Source: Rhizobium subbaraonis
Lineage (GTDB): Bacteria > Pseudomonadota > Alphaproteobacteria > Rhizobiales > Rhizobiaceae
Assembly (NCBI RefSeq): GCF_900220975.1
Contig: NZ_OBQD01000005.1
Coordinates: forward strand, 1-64,000
DNA length: 64,000 nucleotides
Reading direction: 5' to 3'
Made by a program: the position numbers and the translations under genes. Position 1 is the stretch's first letter. Every line of letters starts with the position of its first letter. The notes under the pieces were generated by a model. It searched no databases. It had not been told where the DNA came from and saw nothing but the letters and a program-made list of their open reading frames with translations. Positions 34,398 through 44,723 of this stretch are shown piece by piece.

Positions 34398-36158
34398 ATG
34401 AACCTCTTTACCGATTTCGAATGCAGAATCAAAAGCGTGCTGGAGGAACTTGAGATCGTGCGCGAGAAGCGCGCCGATGTCGATTTCACCCGCGTCGGCG
34501 TCGAGCCACCGCGCGATTCCAGCCATGGGGACGTCGCCACCAATGCCGCCATGGTTCTCGCCAAGCCGCTCGGCACCAATCCGCGCGCGCTGGCCGAACT
34601 GATCGTCGAGAAGCTGCGGCAGGATCCGGAAGTGGCCGAAGTCACGGTCGCCGGTCCCGGCTTCATCAATGTCCGCCTGTCAGTCGGCTACTGGCAGAAG
34701 GTGCTGGCCGACATCATCCGCAAGGCGACCGCATTCGGGCGCAGCGAACTCGGCGCCGGCCGCAAGGTCAACGTGGAATACGTCTCGGCAAATCCGACGG
34801 GACCGATGCATGTCGGCCATTGCCGCGGCGCCGTCGTCGGCGATGCGCTGGCGAACCTACTCGCTTTCACCGGCTACGAGGTCACGAAGGAATACTACAT
34901 CAACGATGCCGGCTCCCAGGTGGACGTGCTCGCGCGCTCCGCCTTCCTGCGCTATCGCGAGGCGCTCGGGGAAAACGTCGGCGAGATCCCGCCCGGCCTT
35001 TATCCCGGCGATTATCTCGTTCCGGTGGGCAAGGCGCTGGCGGGCGAATTCGGCTCCAGCCTCCGCCTGATGCCGGAGGAAAAATGGCTGCCGATCGTGA
35101 AGGACATCACCATCGACGCGATGATGGCGATGATCCGCGCCGATCTCGATGCGCTGAACGTCCATCACGACATCTTCTTCTCCGAACGGACCCTGCACGC
35201 CAATGGCGGCGCCCCCATCCGCACGGCGATCAACGATCTGACCTTCAAGGGCCATGTCTATAAGGGCGTGCTGCCGCCGCCGAAGGGCCAGTTGCCAGAA
35301 GACTGGGAGGATCGCGAGCAGACGCTGTTCCGCTCCACCGAGGTGGGCGACGACATCGACCGGCCGCTGATCAAGTCCGACGGCAGCTATACGTATTTCG
35401 CCGCCGACGTCGCCTACTTCAAGGACAAGTTCGACCGTGGCTTCAGCGAGATGATCTATATCCTCGGCGCCGATCACGGCGGCTACGTCAAGCGGCTGGA
35501 GGCGGTCTGCCGGGCGATCTCGGATGGCAATTCCAAGCTGACGGTGCTGCTCTGCCAGCTCGTCAAGCTCTTCCGCAATGGCGAGCCGGTGAAGATGTCC
35601 AAGCGCTCGGGCGACTTCGTCACCCTGCGCGAGGTGGTGGACGAGGTCGGCCGAGATCCGGTCCGGTTCATGATGTTGTACCGGAAGAGTTCCGAGCCGC
35701 TCGATTTCGATTTCGCCAAGGTGACGGAGCAGTCGAAGGACAATCCGGTCTTCTACGTACAGTATGCGCATGCGCGCTGCATGTCCGTGTTCCGCCAGGC
35801 CGGCGAAGCCTTTCCGGGCCTGGAAATCGACAAGCTCGATCTGGCGTCCGCCGTTGAGGGCAAGATTTCCGACCCGCATGAACTGCAGTTGCTTGCCAAG
35901 CTCGCAGAGTATCCGCGGGTCGTGGAAGCGGCTGCACTCGCCCATGAGCCGCACCGCATCGCCTTTTACCTTTACGATCTCGCCAGCGCCTTCCATGCGC
36001 ACTGGAACAAGGGTAAGGACCAGCCGGACTTACGTTTTGTTAATGATAAAGACAGAGAATTGAGTATAGCCAGACTCGGGCTGGTGTTTGCTGTTGCATC
36101 TGTTCTCAAGTCGGGACTCGCCATTACCGGTACGGCGGCACCCGACGAGATGCGGTAG
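34398..36158 (+). CDS. argS: Arginyl-tRNA synthetase
   Basis: 586 residues from ATG 34398 ([20 protein letters not shown]), the usual rhizobial start; a Met at 34389 is an alternative. HIGH-type motif [24 protein letters not shown] motif [13 protein letters not shown], and C-terminal DALR anticodon-binding domain with [16 protein letters not shown]. The N-terminal domain has [20 protein letters not shown]. Attaches arginine to tRNA-Arg. The stop is 60 bp before the SPOR gene. Confidence 0.96.
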   Translation: MNLFTDFECRIKSVLEELEIVREKRADVDFTRVGVEPPRDSSHGDVATNAAMVLAKPLGTNPRALAELIVEKLRQDPEVAEVTVAGPGFINVRLSVGYWQKVLADIIRKATAFGRSELGAGRKVNVEYVSANPTGPMHVGHCRGAVVGDALANLLAFTGYEVTKEYYINDAGSQVDVLARSAFLRYREALGENVGEIPPGLYPGDYLVPVGKALAGEFGSSLRLMPEEKWLPIVKDITIDAMMAMIRADLDALNVHHDIFFSERTLHANGGAPIRTAINDLTFKGHVYKGVLPPPKGQLPEDWEDREQTLFRSTEVGDDIDRPLIKSDGSYTYFAADVAYFKDKFDRGFSEMIYILGADHGGYVKRLEAVCRAISDGNSKLTVLLCQLVKLFRNGEPVKMSKRSGDFVTLREVVDEVGRDPVRFMMLYRKSSEPLDFDFAKVTEQSKDNPVFYVQYAHARCMSVFRQAGEAFPGLEIDKLDLASAVEGKISDPHELQLLAKLAEYPRVVEAAALAHEPHRIAFYLYDLASAFHAHWNKGKDQPDLRFVNDKDRELSIARLGLVFAVASVLKSGLAITGTAAPDEMR

Positions 36159-36218
36159 CGTCACCATTTGCCCACAATAAGCTGGCAGACGCGATTTGTA
36201 GCTTGTGAGTGGAGCAGT

Positions 36219-39200
36219 ATGGCAGACAAGAACCTTGCGAGAAGCGGAGCCGCTGACATCGACCTGCTGTCGGACGATGATCCTTTGGCGGAACTGGCAC
36301 GCATTGTCGGCTACGAGCCACGCAATGTGCCGACGGCGGCGCGTCCCGTCCCGCCTGAACCTCTTCAGGAGCCCGTCTTCGACCTCGAGGGCGAGTTGCT
36401 TCGCGAGTTCGCTCGCTACGACGCCCCCTCTCTCGATCCTGCAGGCGATCTCGCTGAGCCTGTCGATCCCGTCGCGGTCAACCAGAATGCCCGCACCGTC
36501 GCAGATGTCGTCCCGGCCGTCGAGCGTGTCGATGACGCGGACCCGGAGCCCGCGATCCGCCCGGAGCCTGTCGGGCAGCCGCCGGTGGCAGTACGTGACG
36601 AAGTCGGTGTCGAGCCTGAGTTCGTGACAGCTCCCGTGGCGCCTGGTTTGCCGGCTGCATTGCCGGATGCCGGGCAGGGTGGCTATGAAGCCGTTCAGTC
36701 TGAGGCATCTGTGCCGTCGGCCGAGCCGGAAGAGGTCGCTGCTCCCCAGTCCGTGTCTCTCGAGCCTGCGTTTCCCGAGCCTGCATTTTCGGAGCCTGCG
36801 TTTCTGGGGCTCCAGCCCGTCGAGGCTCCCGTCGCGCCCGTGGCTGCGGAGCCGTCGCTGTCGCTTGACCTCGACCAGGAACTGGAGCTTTCGCTGGGCG
36901 AGGCCTTCGCCGAGCAGCCCGAGCCATCCCATCTGGATGTCCCGGCGTTGTCGTTCGCGGAGCGCCAGGAAGAGCCGGCCACGACATCCTTTCAGCCGCA
37001 GCCGCATGAGGACGTCGAGCCGCAGCACGCCGATCCGGCCCCGCACGTCGAGGTTCATGCCTATGACCCCGCCGCGGCCGGATATGCCGTCGTGGATACT
37101 GGCGCGACCCATGCGGGCGTTTTGCAGGAATCGCTGGTCGAATCCCTTCCTGTCCTGGAGCCGTATGATGTCCATGCTGCGGAAGCCACGGCAGCCTATG
37201 CGGAGCCGCTGGCGGTGACGCCGGCAATCGGCGAGGGGGCGCATTTCGAAGTCGAGGCGCTTCCCGTCGAGATCGCGGCCGTCGATTTCGTTCCCGAGTG
37301 GACGCCCGAACCGCATGCGGAGACCGCTCTCGTTGGTGCGGAAGACCTGCTTTCTGCCAGTGTCGCGCACGACGCCGCCGCGGAAGCCTACGCTGTAGCC
37401 GAGCCCAGCTATGCTGTCGCACCGCCTGTTCCGGCCGCCGTCAGCCTTGATCTCGATGAGCTTCTGGCCGAAGTGGAACGGTTCCCCGTTCCCGAGAGCC
37501 GGCCGCCGGTGATCGCGCCCGTCGAGCCCGTCCGCCCGCGGCCGGGGACGCTGGAAGGGTTCTCGAACGTCAAGTTCAGCCGTGCGACCCCCGTCGCCCC
37601 CGGCCGACAGACGCAGGTTGCGCCTGTGTTCTCGCAGCCCGCCGCCGCAGCCGCGGCGCCCGTGGCGCTTGATCCGGTATCTCTGCCGCCCGTGCCTGCC
37701 GCCCCGGTGGCGTCTGGTGCCTTTGCCCCTCTGGCCGCTGACCCACTGGCCGCGACACCCGCAGGCGAGCCCGTCATCGCGCGGGCTCCTGCTCTGGAGC
37801 CTATGCCGGCCGACATCGCCGCCGACCCCGTTGCCGGTGTTTCCGCGGCTGATCCGGGCGATCCTTTCGCCAACTTCGAGCTCGATCTGTCGGACATCGA
37901 ATTCGACATGGATCCGCCCGACCTTGGTCCGGCCCCGGCGGCTGCGCTATCCCCCGCCTTTGCTCCGGAGCCGATCGTGGCGGCGGCCGCTGTCGCACCG
38001 GTTGCGGTGGCCGCTGCTCGTGCGGCGGCACCAGCCCCCTTCATTCCCACGCAATCGGTTGCGCCGGCTCCGGCCGCACCGGCACCGGTCATGGCTGCCC
38101 CGGTCATGGCTGCCCCCGCCGTGCAGCGCCTTGAACCGGCTCCCGTGCCGCTGGCACCCGCCGCGGTCGGCGCCGTGGAACGGGAGGATTTCGATTCGGT
38201 TCTGCCCTTTGATCCGTCGCTGATTGCCGAAACCGACGTCAGCGTCGGTCAGGTCGGCGACCTCAACGTGCCCCAGCTTCCTCTCGTCGAAAGGGAACGG
38301 CCGCCGGTCCAGCAGCCGGATTACGATCTCGATATCGATGCCGAGATGGCGCAGCTCTTTGCCCCCGATCCGGCCGCCTCCGGCCATGCCCAGGGTTTGG
38401 ATCGCGGCACCGCCGCGCCGGCTTCCGGCAAGGCCGCGCCCGGCCAGGCCGACGAGTTCGACAGAGCGCTGGAGGAAGACCTGCGCCGTTCGCTCTCGCA
38501 GCCCGAGCGCCACGCCATTCCGTTGGACGCGCAGCAGGTGGACGATGACTATGTCGGCGACGGTTACAATGAGCCGGCCCGCCGCGGTCGTGGCTTGCTG
38601 ATCGCCGCCGTGGCCGCGACTGCGGTTGTTCTCGGCGGCGGCGGTGTCTACGCCTATCTTTCGAGCGCCGGTGTCGTCGGCAGTGGTTCGGGCGAACCGC
38701 GCGTCATCATGGCCGACAAGGAGCCGGTCAAGATCGTGCCGGAAGAGCGCGGCGGCAAGAGCGTTCCGAATCAGGACAAGGCGGTCTACGACCGCGTCGC
38801 CGGCAAACAGGATGCCGGCCCGCGCCAGGAGCAGCTGGTCACCACCACCGAGGAACCGGTCGACGTGGTTCAGCGTACCCTGACGCCCGAATCTCTGCCG
38901 AACGATGGCCCGATCGAGGATCTGTCGGCAGACGGTGCGGCCAGCGCGGCCGCGGATGACGACCGTCTGTTGCCGGGCGTGGACGATCAAGCCGATGTCA
39001 CCTCCGAAGAGGAGTCCAAGGCCCCCGTCGTTTCCCCGCGCAAGGTCCGCACGATGATCGTGAAGCCGGATGGCACGCTGGTCGCGCGGGAAGAGTCGGT
39101 TACGGAACCGCAAAACGCTCCCGCTCTGGCGGAAAGCACGCAGCCGGCCGAAACCAGCGGCAGCGCGGTCGCCAATGCCGGCGCATCCGCAGCCGCGGGC

Positions 39201-39782
39201 GGCGACGCTGGCCTGCGCGCCGTGGCGTCCGACACTACGGCCGCCGCTGAAAATGGCGACGATCGTGCACTGCAGGAAGTTGCCGGCGCGTCGGTCGACG
39301 GAACCGCTCCGGTCCGCCAGGTCAAGACGACCACCATCGGTGCCGCTCCCGCAGGCGAGGCTGCCACTGGCGCTCCGGTTCCGGCAACCCGTCCGGCCGA
39401 GCAGCCGGTGGAGGTCGTGGGAACCGTTACCGAACGCGGCCGCGTGACCGATGCACCCCCGACCGAGACTGCGGCGCTTTCAGACGCTCCGGCCGTGCAG
39501 CCGGAGACCCCCGCAGCCACGGCCGCAGCACCGGCCAACCCCGGCGGCTACGTCATCCAGATCGCGTCGCTGCCTTCGGAAGCCGACGCGCAGAAGTCCT
39601 ACAACAACCTGTCTGCCAAGTTCGGCGTGATTGCCGGCCGCGGTGTCGACATCAAGCGCGCGGACATTGCCGGCAAGGGCACCTACTACCGCGTCCGCAT
39701 TCCGGCCGGTTCGCGCGAAGAGGCCAATGCTCTTTGCGCCAAGTACAAGTCCGCCGGCGGGAGCTGCCTCGTCACCCGCTGA
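36219..39782 (+). CDS. Large SPOR-domain membrane protein
   Basis: 1187 residues from ATG 36219 with GGAG upstream. The N-terminal ~785 residues are cytosolic, extremely rich in Ala, Pro, Glu and Val and largely disordered, with tandem-like PEPAF units (EPAFPEPAFSEPAF). One membrane helix follows (GLLIAAVAATAVVLGGGGVY, about 797-816). Then comes a ~270-residue low-complexity periplasmic linker and a C-terminal SPOR domain (about 1108-1187: GGYVIQIASLPSEADAQKSY to GGSCLVTR). SPOR domains bind denuded peptidoglycan at division sites. Very long for the class; the position between argS and nagZ is conserved in rhizobia. Confidence 0.85.
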   Translation: MADKNLARSGAADIDLLSDDDPLAELARIVGYEPRNVPTAARPVPPEPLQEPVFDLEGELLREFARYDAPSLDPAGDLAEPVDPVAVNQNARTVADVVPAVERVDDADPEPAIRPEPVGQPPVAVRDEVGVEPEFVTAPVAPGLPAALPDAGQGGYEAVQSEASVPSAEPEEVAAPQSVSLEPAFPEPAFSEPAFLGLQPVEAPVAPVAAEPSLSLDLDQELELSLGEAFAEQPEPSHLDVPALSFAERQEEPATTSFQPQPHEDVEPQHADPAPHVEVHAYDPAAAGYAVVDTGATHAGVLQESLVESLPVLEPYDVHAAEATAAYAEPLAVTPAIGEGAHFEVEALPVEIAAVDFVPEWTPEPHAETALVGAEDLLSASVAHDAAAEAYAVAEPSYAVAPPVPAAVSLDLDELLAEVERFPVPESRPPVIAPVEPVRPRPGTLEGFSNVKFSRATPVAPGRQTQVAPVFSQPAAAAAAPVALDPVSLPPVPAAPVASGAFAPLAADPLAATPAGEPVIARAPALEPMPADIAADPVAGVSAADPGDPFANFELDLSDIEFDMDPPDLGPAPAAALSPAFAPEPIVAAAAVAPVAVAAARAAAPAPFIPTQSVAPAPAAPAPVMAAPVMAAPAVQRLEPAPVPLAPAAVGAVEREDFDSVLPFDPSLIAETDVSVGQVGDLNVPQLPLVERERPPVQQPDYDLDIDAEMAQLFAPDPAASGHAQGLDRGTAAPASGKAAPGQADEFDRALEEDLRRSLSQPERHAIPLDAQQVDDDYVGDGYNEPARRGRGLLIAAVAATAVVLGGGGVYAYLSSAGVVGSGSGEPRVIMADKEPVKIVPEERGGKSVPNQDKAVYDRVAGKQDAGPRQEQLVTTTEEPVDVVQRTLTPESLPNDGPIEDLSADGAASAAADDDRLLPGVDDQADVTSEEESKAPVVSPRKVRTMIVKPDGTLVAREESVTEPQNAPALAESTQPAETSGSAVANAGASAAAGGDAGLRAVASDTTAAAENGDDRALQEVAGASVDGTAPVRQVKTTTIGAAPAGEAATGAPVPATRPAEQPVEVVGTVTERGRVTDAPPTETAALSDAPAVQPETPAATAAAPANPGGYVIQIASLPSEADAQKSYNNLSAKFGVIAGRGVDIKRADIAGKGTYYRVRIPAGSREEANALCAKYKSAGGSCLVTR

Positions 39783-39802
39783 GGGGAGTATCGTGAAATC
39801 GC

Positions 39803-39835
39803 GAATGGCGCGTCCTCCGGGCGCCATTTGCTTTT
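39803..39835 (+). terminator. Terminator after the SPOR gene
   Basis: AATGGCGC pairs with GCGCCATT, followed by TGCTTTT. Confidence 0.65.
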
Positions 39836-39899
39836 GGGCCGTTTGTAAAAGACGCCTGAATGCTCTCGCCTTTCGCTGCAAGGAGCTTATGATTCGGGC

Positions 39900-40919
39900 A
39901 TGAGCGAATCGAAGTCTTTCCTTTCCGGCTGCAAGGGCCTCGTGCTGACCGAAGATGAGAAGGCGTTCTTCAGGGACGAGCGTCCCTGGGGCTTCATCCT
40001 TTTCGGCCGTAACATAGGGGAACCCTCGCAGGTCGCAGACCTGACCGCGGCAATGCGCGACACCGTCGGTGGCGATCCCGCCGTCCCCGTCCTCATCGAT
40101 CAGGAGGGCGGGCGCGTCCAGCGCGTCAAGCCGCCTTACGTGCCGCAATATCCCAATGCGGCAGCCCTCGGCGCCATTTACCGGCGGGATGAGGAAAAGG
40201 GCCTTCGCGCCGCCTGGTTGATGTCGCGCCTGTTCGCCTTCGATCTGTCGCGCCTCGGCGTGAACGTCGATTGCCTTCCGGTGCTCGACGTTGCTGTGCC
40301 CGGCGTCCACGACGTGATCGGCAACCGCGCCTACGGTCAGGAGCCGGGCATCGTCGCGGCGATGGGCAAGGCGGCCTCCGATGGCCTGAAGGCCGGAGGT
40401 CTCCTGCCTGTCATGAAGCATATGCCGGGCCATGGCCGCACCATGGTCGATTCGCATCACGATCTGCCCGTCGTGACAGCGCCGGTCGCCGAGCTGGAGG
40501 CCGTCGATTTCGTGCCCTTCCAGCGGATGCGCGACGAACTGATGGCAATGTCGGCCCATATCGTCTTTACCGAGATCGATGCCGACAATCCGGCCACGAC
40601 CTCGGCGAAGGTGGTCCGCGACATTATTCGCGGCCACATCGGTTTCGACGGCCTGCTGATGTCCGACGACGTCTCGATGAACGCCCTGCGCGGCGATATT
40701 GCAACCCGTGCGCGCGGGATTGTCGCGGCTGGTCTCGATTTGGTCTTGCATTGCCACGGCATCATGGAGGAAATGATCGCGGTTGCCGAGAACGTACCGC
40801 CGCTGGCAGGAGAAAGCCGCCGGCGGGCCGATGCGGTGATAGCTGGTTTCCCGAAGGCCGACGGTGCGGACGAGCAGGCCTTGCGGGACGAATTCAACGC
40901 GCTGATCGCGGTCTCCTGA
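39900..40919 (+). CDS. nagZ: Beta-N-acetylhexosaminidase
   Basis: 339 residues, glycoside hydrolase family 3. The conserved PVLIDQEGGRVQRVKP and GHMPGHG-type motif KHMPGHGRTMVDSHHDLP carry the substrate and catalytic-loop His/Asp, and the nucleophile Asp lies in LLMSDDVSMNALRG. Removes N-acetylglucosamine from muropeptides in cell-wall recycling, in keeping with the upstream SPOR protein. Confidence 0.93.
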   Translation: MSESKSFLSGCKGLVLTEDEKAFFRDERPWGFILFGRNIGEPSQVADLTAAMRDTVGGDPAVPVLIDQEGGRVQRVKPPYVPQYPNAAALGAIYRRDEEKGLRAAWLMSRLFAFDLSRLGVNVDCLPVLDVAVPGVHDVIGNRAYGQEPGIVAAMGKAASDGLKAGGLLPVMKHMPGHGRTMVDSHHDLPVVTAPVAELEAVDFVPFQRMRDELMAMSAHIVFTEIDADNPATTSAKVVRDIIRGHIGFDGLLMSDDVSMNALRGDIATRARGIVAAGLDLVLHCHGIMEEMIAVAENVPPLAGESRRRADAVIAGFPKADGADEQALRDEFNALIAVS

Positions 40920-40958
40920 GGGGTGGCATCCCTTCGGCAGGTCGCGCAGGGAGCCTAG

Positions 40959-41819
40959 GTGAACGGATCGCGGGTCAAGTCGCAGAAGGGGCGGACATCG
41001 GACAATGCGCCGATGGAGGAGCTGTGGCAGGACAATGACAGCCGCGGCCTGCACGAGGAAGGGCTGGTCGTCGACCTTGCCGGCTTCGAAGGCCCGCTGG
41101 ATCTTCTGCTGCATCTCGCCCGCACGCAGAAGGTGGACCTTGCGCGGATCTCGGTGCTGGCCCTTGCCGAGCAATATATCGCCTTCATTGATCGTGCGCA
41201 GCGCATCCGCATAGAGCTTGCCGCCGATTATCTGGTGATGGCGGCGTGGCTGGCCTACCTCAAGTCGCGCCTGCTCATTCCGCAGCAGCCGAAGGACGGC
41301 GGCCCGTCCGGCGAGGAGATGGCCGCGACGTTGGCGTTTCGCCTGAAGCGGCTGGAAGCGATGCGGGACGCCGCGACGCAGCTCGTCAATCGCAACCGGC
41401 TCGGCCGTGACTTTTTCGCCCGCGGCGCGCCGGAGCACATTCCCACCGAACGCCGCTCGGCATTCGATGCCACTCTCTATGACCTTCTGAGCGCCTATGC
41501 CTCGCTGCGGCAGCGCAGCGCGGTGACACAGGTCACGATCGAGAAGCGGAACGTCTGGTCGCTGGTGGAGGCGCGCGAAGTCCTCTACCGGATGATCGGC
41601 GAGGTCGAGGACTGGACGGCGCTGGACCATTACCTGCTGCGCTATCTGACAGATCCGCAGGAACGCAAGACGGCGATGGCCAGCGCATTCGCGGCATCGC
41701 TGGAGATGGTGCGCGAGGGGCGCCTGGAGATCCGCCAGGAAGGCGTGTTCCAGCCGATCTACCTGCGCCGCGGCGGGCATGCGGGTGCTTCCGCAGAAGA
41801 GGACGGCGATCGTGTCTGA
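40959..41819 (+). CDS. scpA: Segregation and condensation protein A
   Basis: 286 residues from GTG 40959, or 268 from the in-frame Met at 41013. The signature of ScpA is at the N-terminus, VVDLAGFEGPLDLLLHLART, with KVDLARISVLALAEQYIAFI after it and a C-terminal winged-helix region. With ScpB and SMC forms the condensin complex for chromosome folding and segregation. Overlaps scpB by 8 bp. Confidence 0.93.
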   Translation: MNGSRVKSQKGRTSDNAPMEELWQDNDSRGLHEEGLVVDLAGFEGPLDLLLHLARTQKVDLARISVLALAEQYIAFIDRAQRIRIELAADYLVMAAWLAYLKSRLLIPQQPKDGGPSGEEMAATLAFRLKRLEAMRDAATQLVNRNRLGRDFFARGAPEHIPTERRSAFDATLYDLLSAYASLRQRSAVTQVTIEKRNVWSLVEAREVLYRMIGEVEDWTALDHYLLRYLTDPQERKTAMASAFAASLEMVREGRLEIRQEGVFQPIYLRRGGHAGASAEEDGDRV

Positions 41820-42528
41820 GCTGGGCGGAAACGAGGACTTTGTGGCAGGCGAGGGCGCCACCGTTGTCGATCCGCGGCGGCTGCATGAGGCGGCGCGGAT
41901 TGCCGAGGCGCTGGTTTTCGCGTCTGCCGGCCCTGTGCCCGAAGGTTACATCGCCGACCGCCTCCCCGGTGGGGTCGATGTCGGCCATGTCATGCGGCAG
42001 TTGAAGGCGCTCTATGCCGGGCGTGGCGTCAACCTCGTCCAGGTCGGCGACCACTGGGCATTTCGCACCGCGCCCGATCTTTCCTTCGTCGTCAGGGGCG
42101 ACGAGACGGAGACGCGCAAATTGTCGCGTGCGGCACTGGAGGTCCTCTCGATCATCGCCTACCACCAGCCCGTAACCCGCGCGGAGATCGAGGATATCCG
42201 CGGCGTCCAGACCTCGAAGGGCACGCTCGACGTGCTGCTCGAGGCCGGCTGGGTTCGCTTCCGCGGCCGTCGCCGCACGCCGGGGCGCCCCGTGACGTTC
42301 GGTACGACAAAGGACTTCCTGGATCACTTCGGCCTCGAAGAGCTGCGCGATCTGCCGGGACTGGAGGAGTTGAAAGGGGCTGGCCTGCTGACCGGACGGA
42401 TACCGTCGAACTTCCAGATCCCGCTTCCGCTGGCCGAGGACGAGGTCGCCGAGGACGAGGATCCGATCACCTCATTGGATCTGGAGGAGCTTGGGCTCTT
42501 GACACCAGGCGGAAAAGAAGACGAATAG
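41812..42528 (+). CDS. scpB: Segregation and condensation protein B
   Basis: 238 residues from GTG 41812, chosen because GAGGA lies just before it and the longer reading lies within scpA. Two winged-helix domains: RIAEALVFASAGPVPEGYIA and LSRAALEVLSIIAYHQPVTR with AEIEDIRGVQTSKGTLDVLL. The tail is acidic. Partner of ScpA. Confidence 0.93.
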   Translation: MSELGGNEDFVAGEGATVVDPRRLHEAARIAEALVFASAGPVPEGYIADRLPGGVDVGHVMRQLKALYAGRGVNLVQVGDHWAFRTAPDLSFVVRGDETETRKLSRAALEVLSIIAYHQPVTRAEIEDIRGVQTSKGTLDVLLEAGWVRFRGRRRTPGRPVTFGTTKDFLDHFGLEELRDLPGLEELKGAGLLTGRIPSNFQIPLPLAEDEVAEDEDPITSLDLEELGLLTPGGKEDE

Positions 42529-42631
42529 CTGAAGGTTATCGTCGCCCTGAATTGCCACCGCTTTTCTCGGCGGATCGGCAGAAGCGTCATGGGGCTCTTC
42601 GGTCCATGGACGCAGGCAGGGATTGGCAGGC

Positions 42632-43735
42632 ATGGCGTCGGGGTCGTCGAATCTGAACGGGATCGAACCGCGGACAGCCTCCGCCGTCACGTTCGCGGCC
42701 AAGTTGTCCTTCGAGGACATTCACCACAGCTATCACGGCAAGGAAACGATCCGCGGCATCTCCATGTCGGCGCAGCCGGGCGAGGTGCTCTGCCTGCTTG
42801 GTCCTTCCGGCTCGGGCAAGACGACGCTTCTGCGGATCGCCGCGGGCATCGAGGCGCAGGGTGGCGGCCGGGTGCTTCTCAACGACCAGGAGATCGCCGG
42901 TCCGAACGTCTTCTTGCCGCCGGAACGGCGGGGCGTCGGGCTGATGTTCCAGGATTTCGCGCTGTTTCCGCATATGTCGGTGCTCGACAACGTCCGTTTC
43001 GGACTGACCGCACTTCCGAAGTCCGAAGCGACGAAGGAGGCGAGGTTCGCGTTGGAACGCGTCGGGCTTGCGCATTATGCCGACAAGTTTCCCCACGCGT
43101 TGTCGGGCGGCGAGCAGCAGCGTGTCGCGCTGGCGCGTGCATTGGCGCCGCGCCCCTCGGTCCTCCTGATGGACGAGCCTTTCTCCGGGCTCGATTCGCG
43201 CCTGAAGGATTCCATCCGCGCCGACACGCTCGCCATTCTGCGCCACAGTCGCGCCACCGCGATCGTTGTCACCCACGATGCCGAAGAGGCGATGCGGATG
43301 GCCGATCGCATTGCACTTTTGCGTGATGGGCGGCTGGTGCAGGTGGGAACGGCGGAGGAACTCTATCTCAAGCCGGCGGATATCTTCGCGGCTGGTTTCT
43401 TTTCCGAAATCAATATCTTCCCGGGCTTTGTTAAATCGGGCCGGGTGGAGACGCCGCTGGGCAACGTGCCTGCCGGCCCGCTCGCAGATGGCTCAAACGT
43501 CCGTATTGCCGTACGCCTTTCCGGCGTTGCGGTATCGCAGTCGGGTGGTACGATTCCCGCTCGCGTGCTGTCGCGTCGGTTCCTGGGGGTGGTCGAACTT
43601 CTGGAACTCGCCGTGCCGGGCACGGATCAACTCGTTCGCGCACGCATAAGGGCCGGTCAACTTCCTAGTGGATTGCGCGAAGTCACCGTATCGGCTAACG
43701 AACGCGATATACTAGTGTTTGAAAAAGACGCTTGA
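42632..43735 (+). CDS. ABC transporter ATP-binding protein, FbpC/PotA-like
   Basis: 367 residues from ATG 42632. Walker A GPSGSGKTTL, signature LSGGEQQRVALARAL, Walker B LLMDEPFSGLD and the H-loop VVTHDAEEAMRMAD are all intact. A C-terminal TOBE-like regulatory region (about 285-360) places it among iron/spermidine/thiamine importers. No permease or binding-protein gene is adjacent, so this ATPase is an orphan, flanked by scpB and tatA; substrate unknown. Confidence 0.85.
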   Translation: MASGSSNLNGIEPRTASAVTFAAKLSFEDIHHSYHGKETIRGISMSAQPGEVLCLLGPSGSGKTTLLRIAAGIEAQGGGRVLLNDQEIAGPNVFLPPERRGVGLMFQDFALFPHMSVLDNVRFGLTALPKSEATKEARFALERVGLAHYADKFPHALSGGEQQRVALARALAPRPSVLLMDEPFSGLDSRLKDSIRADTLAILRHSRATAIVVTHDAEEAMRMADRIALLRDGRLVQVGTAEELYLKPADIFAAGFFSEINIFPGFVKSGRVETPLGNVPAGPLADGSNVRIAVRLSGVAVSQSGGTIPARVLSRRFLGVVELLELAVPGTDQLVRARIRAGQLPSGLREVTVSANERDILVFEKDA

Positions 43736-43778
43736 ACATCCTACATCGGTTGGGATTTCCTAGAGGGAGCAAAAAGAA

Positions 43779-43976
43779 ATGGGTTCTTTCAGCATCTGGC
43801 ATTGGCTGATCGTTCTGGCGGTGGTGCTGCTGCTTTTCGGCCGCGGCAAGATCCCCGAACTGATGGGCGACGTGGCGAAGGGTATCAAGAACTTCAAGAA
43901 GGGCATGACCGACGACGAGACGGCTTCGGCCGATCCGGCAAAAACCGTCGATCACAAGGCCGACGAAACCAAGTGA
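43779..43976 (+). CDS. tatA: Sec-independent translocase TatA
   Basis: 65 residues. N-terminal helix [20 protein letters not shown] then [20 protein letters not shown], the amphipathic helix of TatA/E. Oligomerises as the pore of the twin-arginine translocase. First gene of tatABC. Confidence 0.95.
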   Translation: MGSFSIWHWLIVLAVVLLLFGRGKIPELMGDVAKGIKNFKKGMTDDETASADPAKTVDHKADETK

Positions 43977-44024
43977 CCGGTATCGGTCGCGGCGGCTTGT
44001 TGCGGTTTCTGAGGACAGTGCCTG

Positions 44025-44723
44025 ATGCTTGATATCGGCTGGACTGAATTGCTGGTCATCGCTGTCGTTCTTATCCTCGTGGTGGGTCCGAAGGACCTGC
44101 CGCCGATGCTGAGGGCGTTTGGCCGTATTGTGACCAAGATGCGGGCGATGGCCGGCGACTTCCGCCAGCAGTTCGATGAAGCGTTGCGCGAGGCCGATCT
44201 GGACGACGTCCGCAAGACGATCGACGACGCCCAGAGACTCAACCCGATGAATACCATCCGCGAGGCGGTCAATCCGTTGCGGCAGATGGGTGAGGACATC
44301 AGGTCGGATATCACCCGGTCCACCAGCAGCACGAAGTCCAGCCCTGCGGAGATCGCAGAGGATGAAGCAGAACCTGCGGCTTTGGCGACTGCCGGAAGCC
44401 TTCCGTCGGCTCCGGCCAGCGTCTCGCAGGTAACGGCGCCGCCTGCAGCAACGCCCGCTTCGCCTCTGCCGCCTGCTCCGGTGCAGGCGGTGCAGTCCGC
44501 ACCGATCGCCCCGCCCACGGCGGCCGAGGTCGCGCCGGCGCCGCGGAAGACCGCCACACGCGGCAACGAGGCTGCTGACGCCGAGCCGAGCGCGCCCGCC
44601 CGCAGGCCGGCCCCCGCCAGAGCGTCGACCGCCAAGGCAGCTCCCAAGACGAAGGCTTCCCCGAAGGCTGCGGCCGACAAGACTGAAAAGACCACGCGCA
44701 AGTCGAAGAAGGACGAGGCATGA
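44025..44723 (+). CDS. tatB: Sec-independent translocase TatB
   Basis: 232 residues. TatB-type N-terminus MLDIGWTELLVIAVVLILVV then GPKDLPPMLRAFGRIVTKMR, and a long Ala/Pro/Lys-rich tail. Works with TatC to bind twin-arginine signal peptides. The stop overlaps tatC by ATGA. Confidence 0.93.
   Translation: MLDIGWTELLVIAVVLILVVGPKDLPPMLRAFGRIVTKMRAMAGDFRQQFDEALREADLDDVRKTIDDAQRLNPMNTIREAVNPLRQMGEDIRSDITRSTSSTKSSPAEIAEDEAEPAALATAGSLPSAPASVSQVTAPPAATPASPLPPAPVQAVQSAPIAPPTAAEVAPAPRKTATRGNEAADAEPSAPARRPAPARASTAKAAPKTKASPKAAADKTEKTTRKSKKDEA

Noticed and set aside
39480-41861. 793-codon minus-strand frame across nagZ and scpA
   Set aside because: Antisense to three well-supported genes; composition only.
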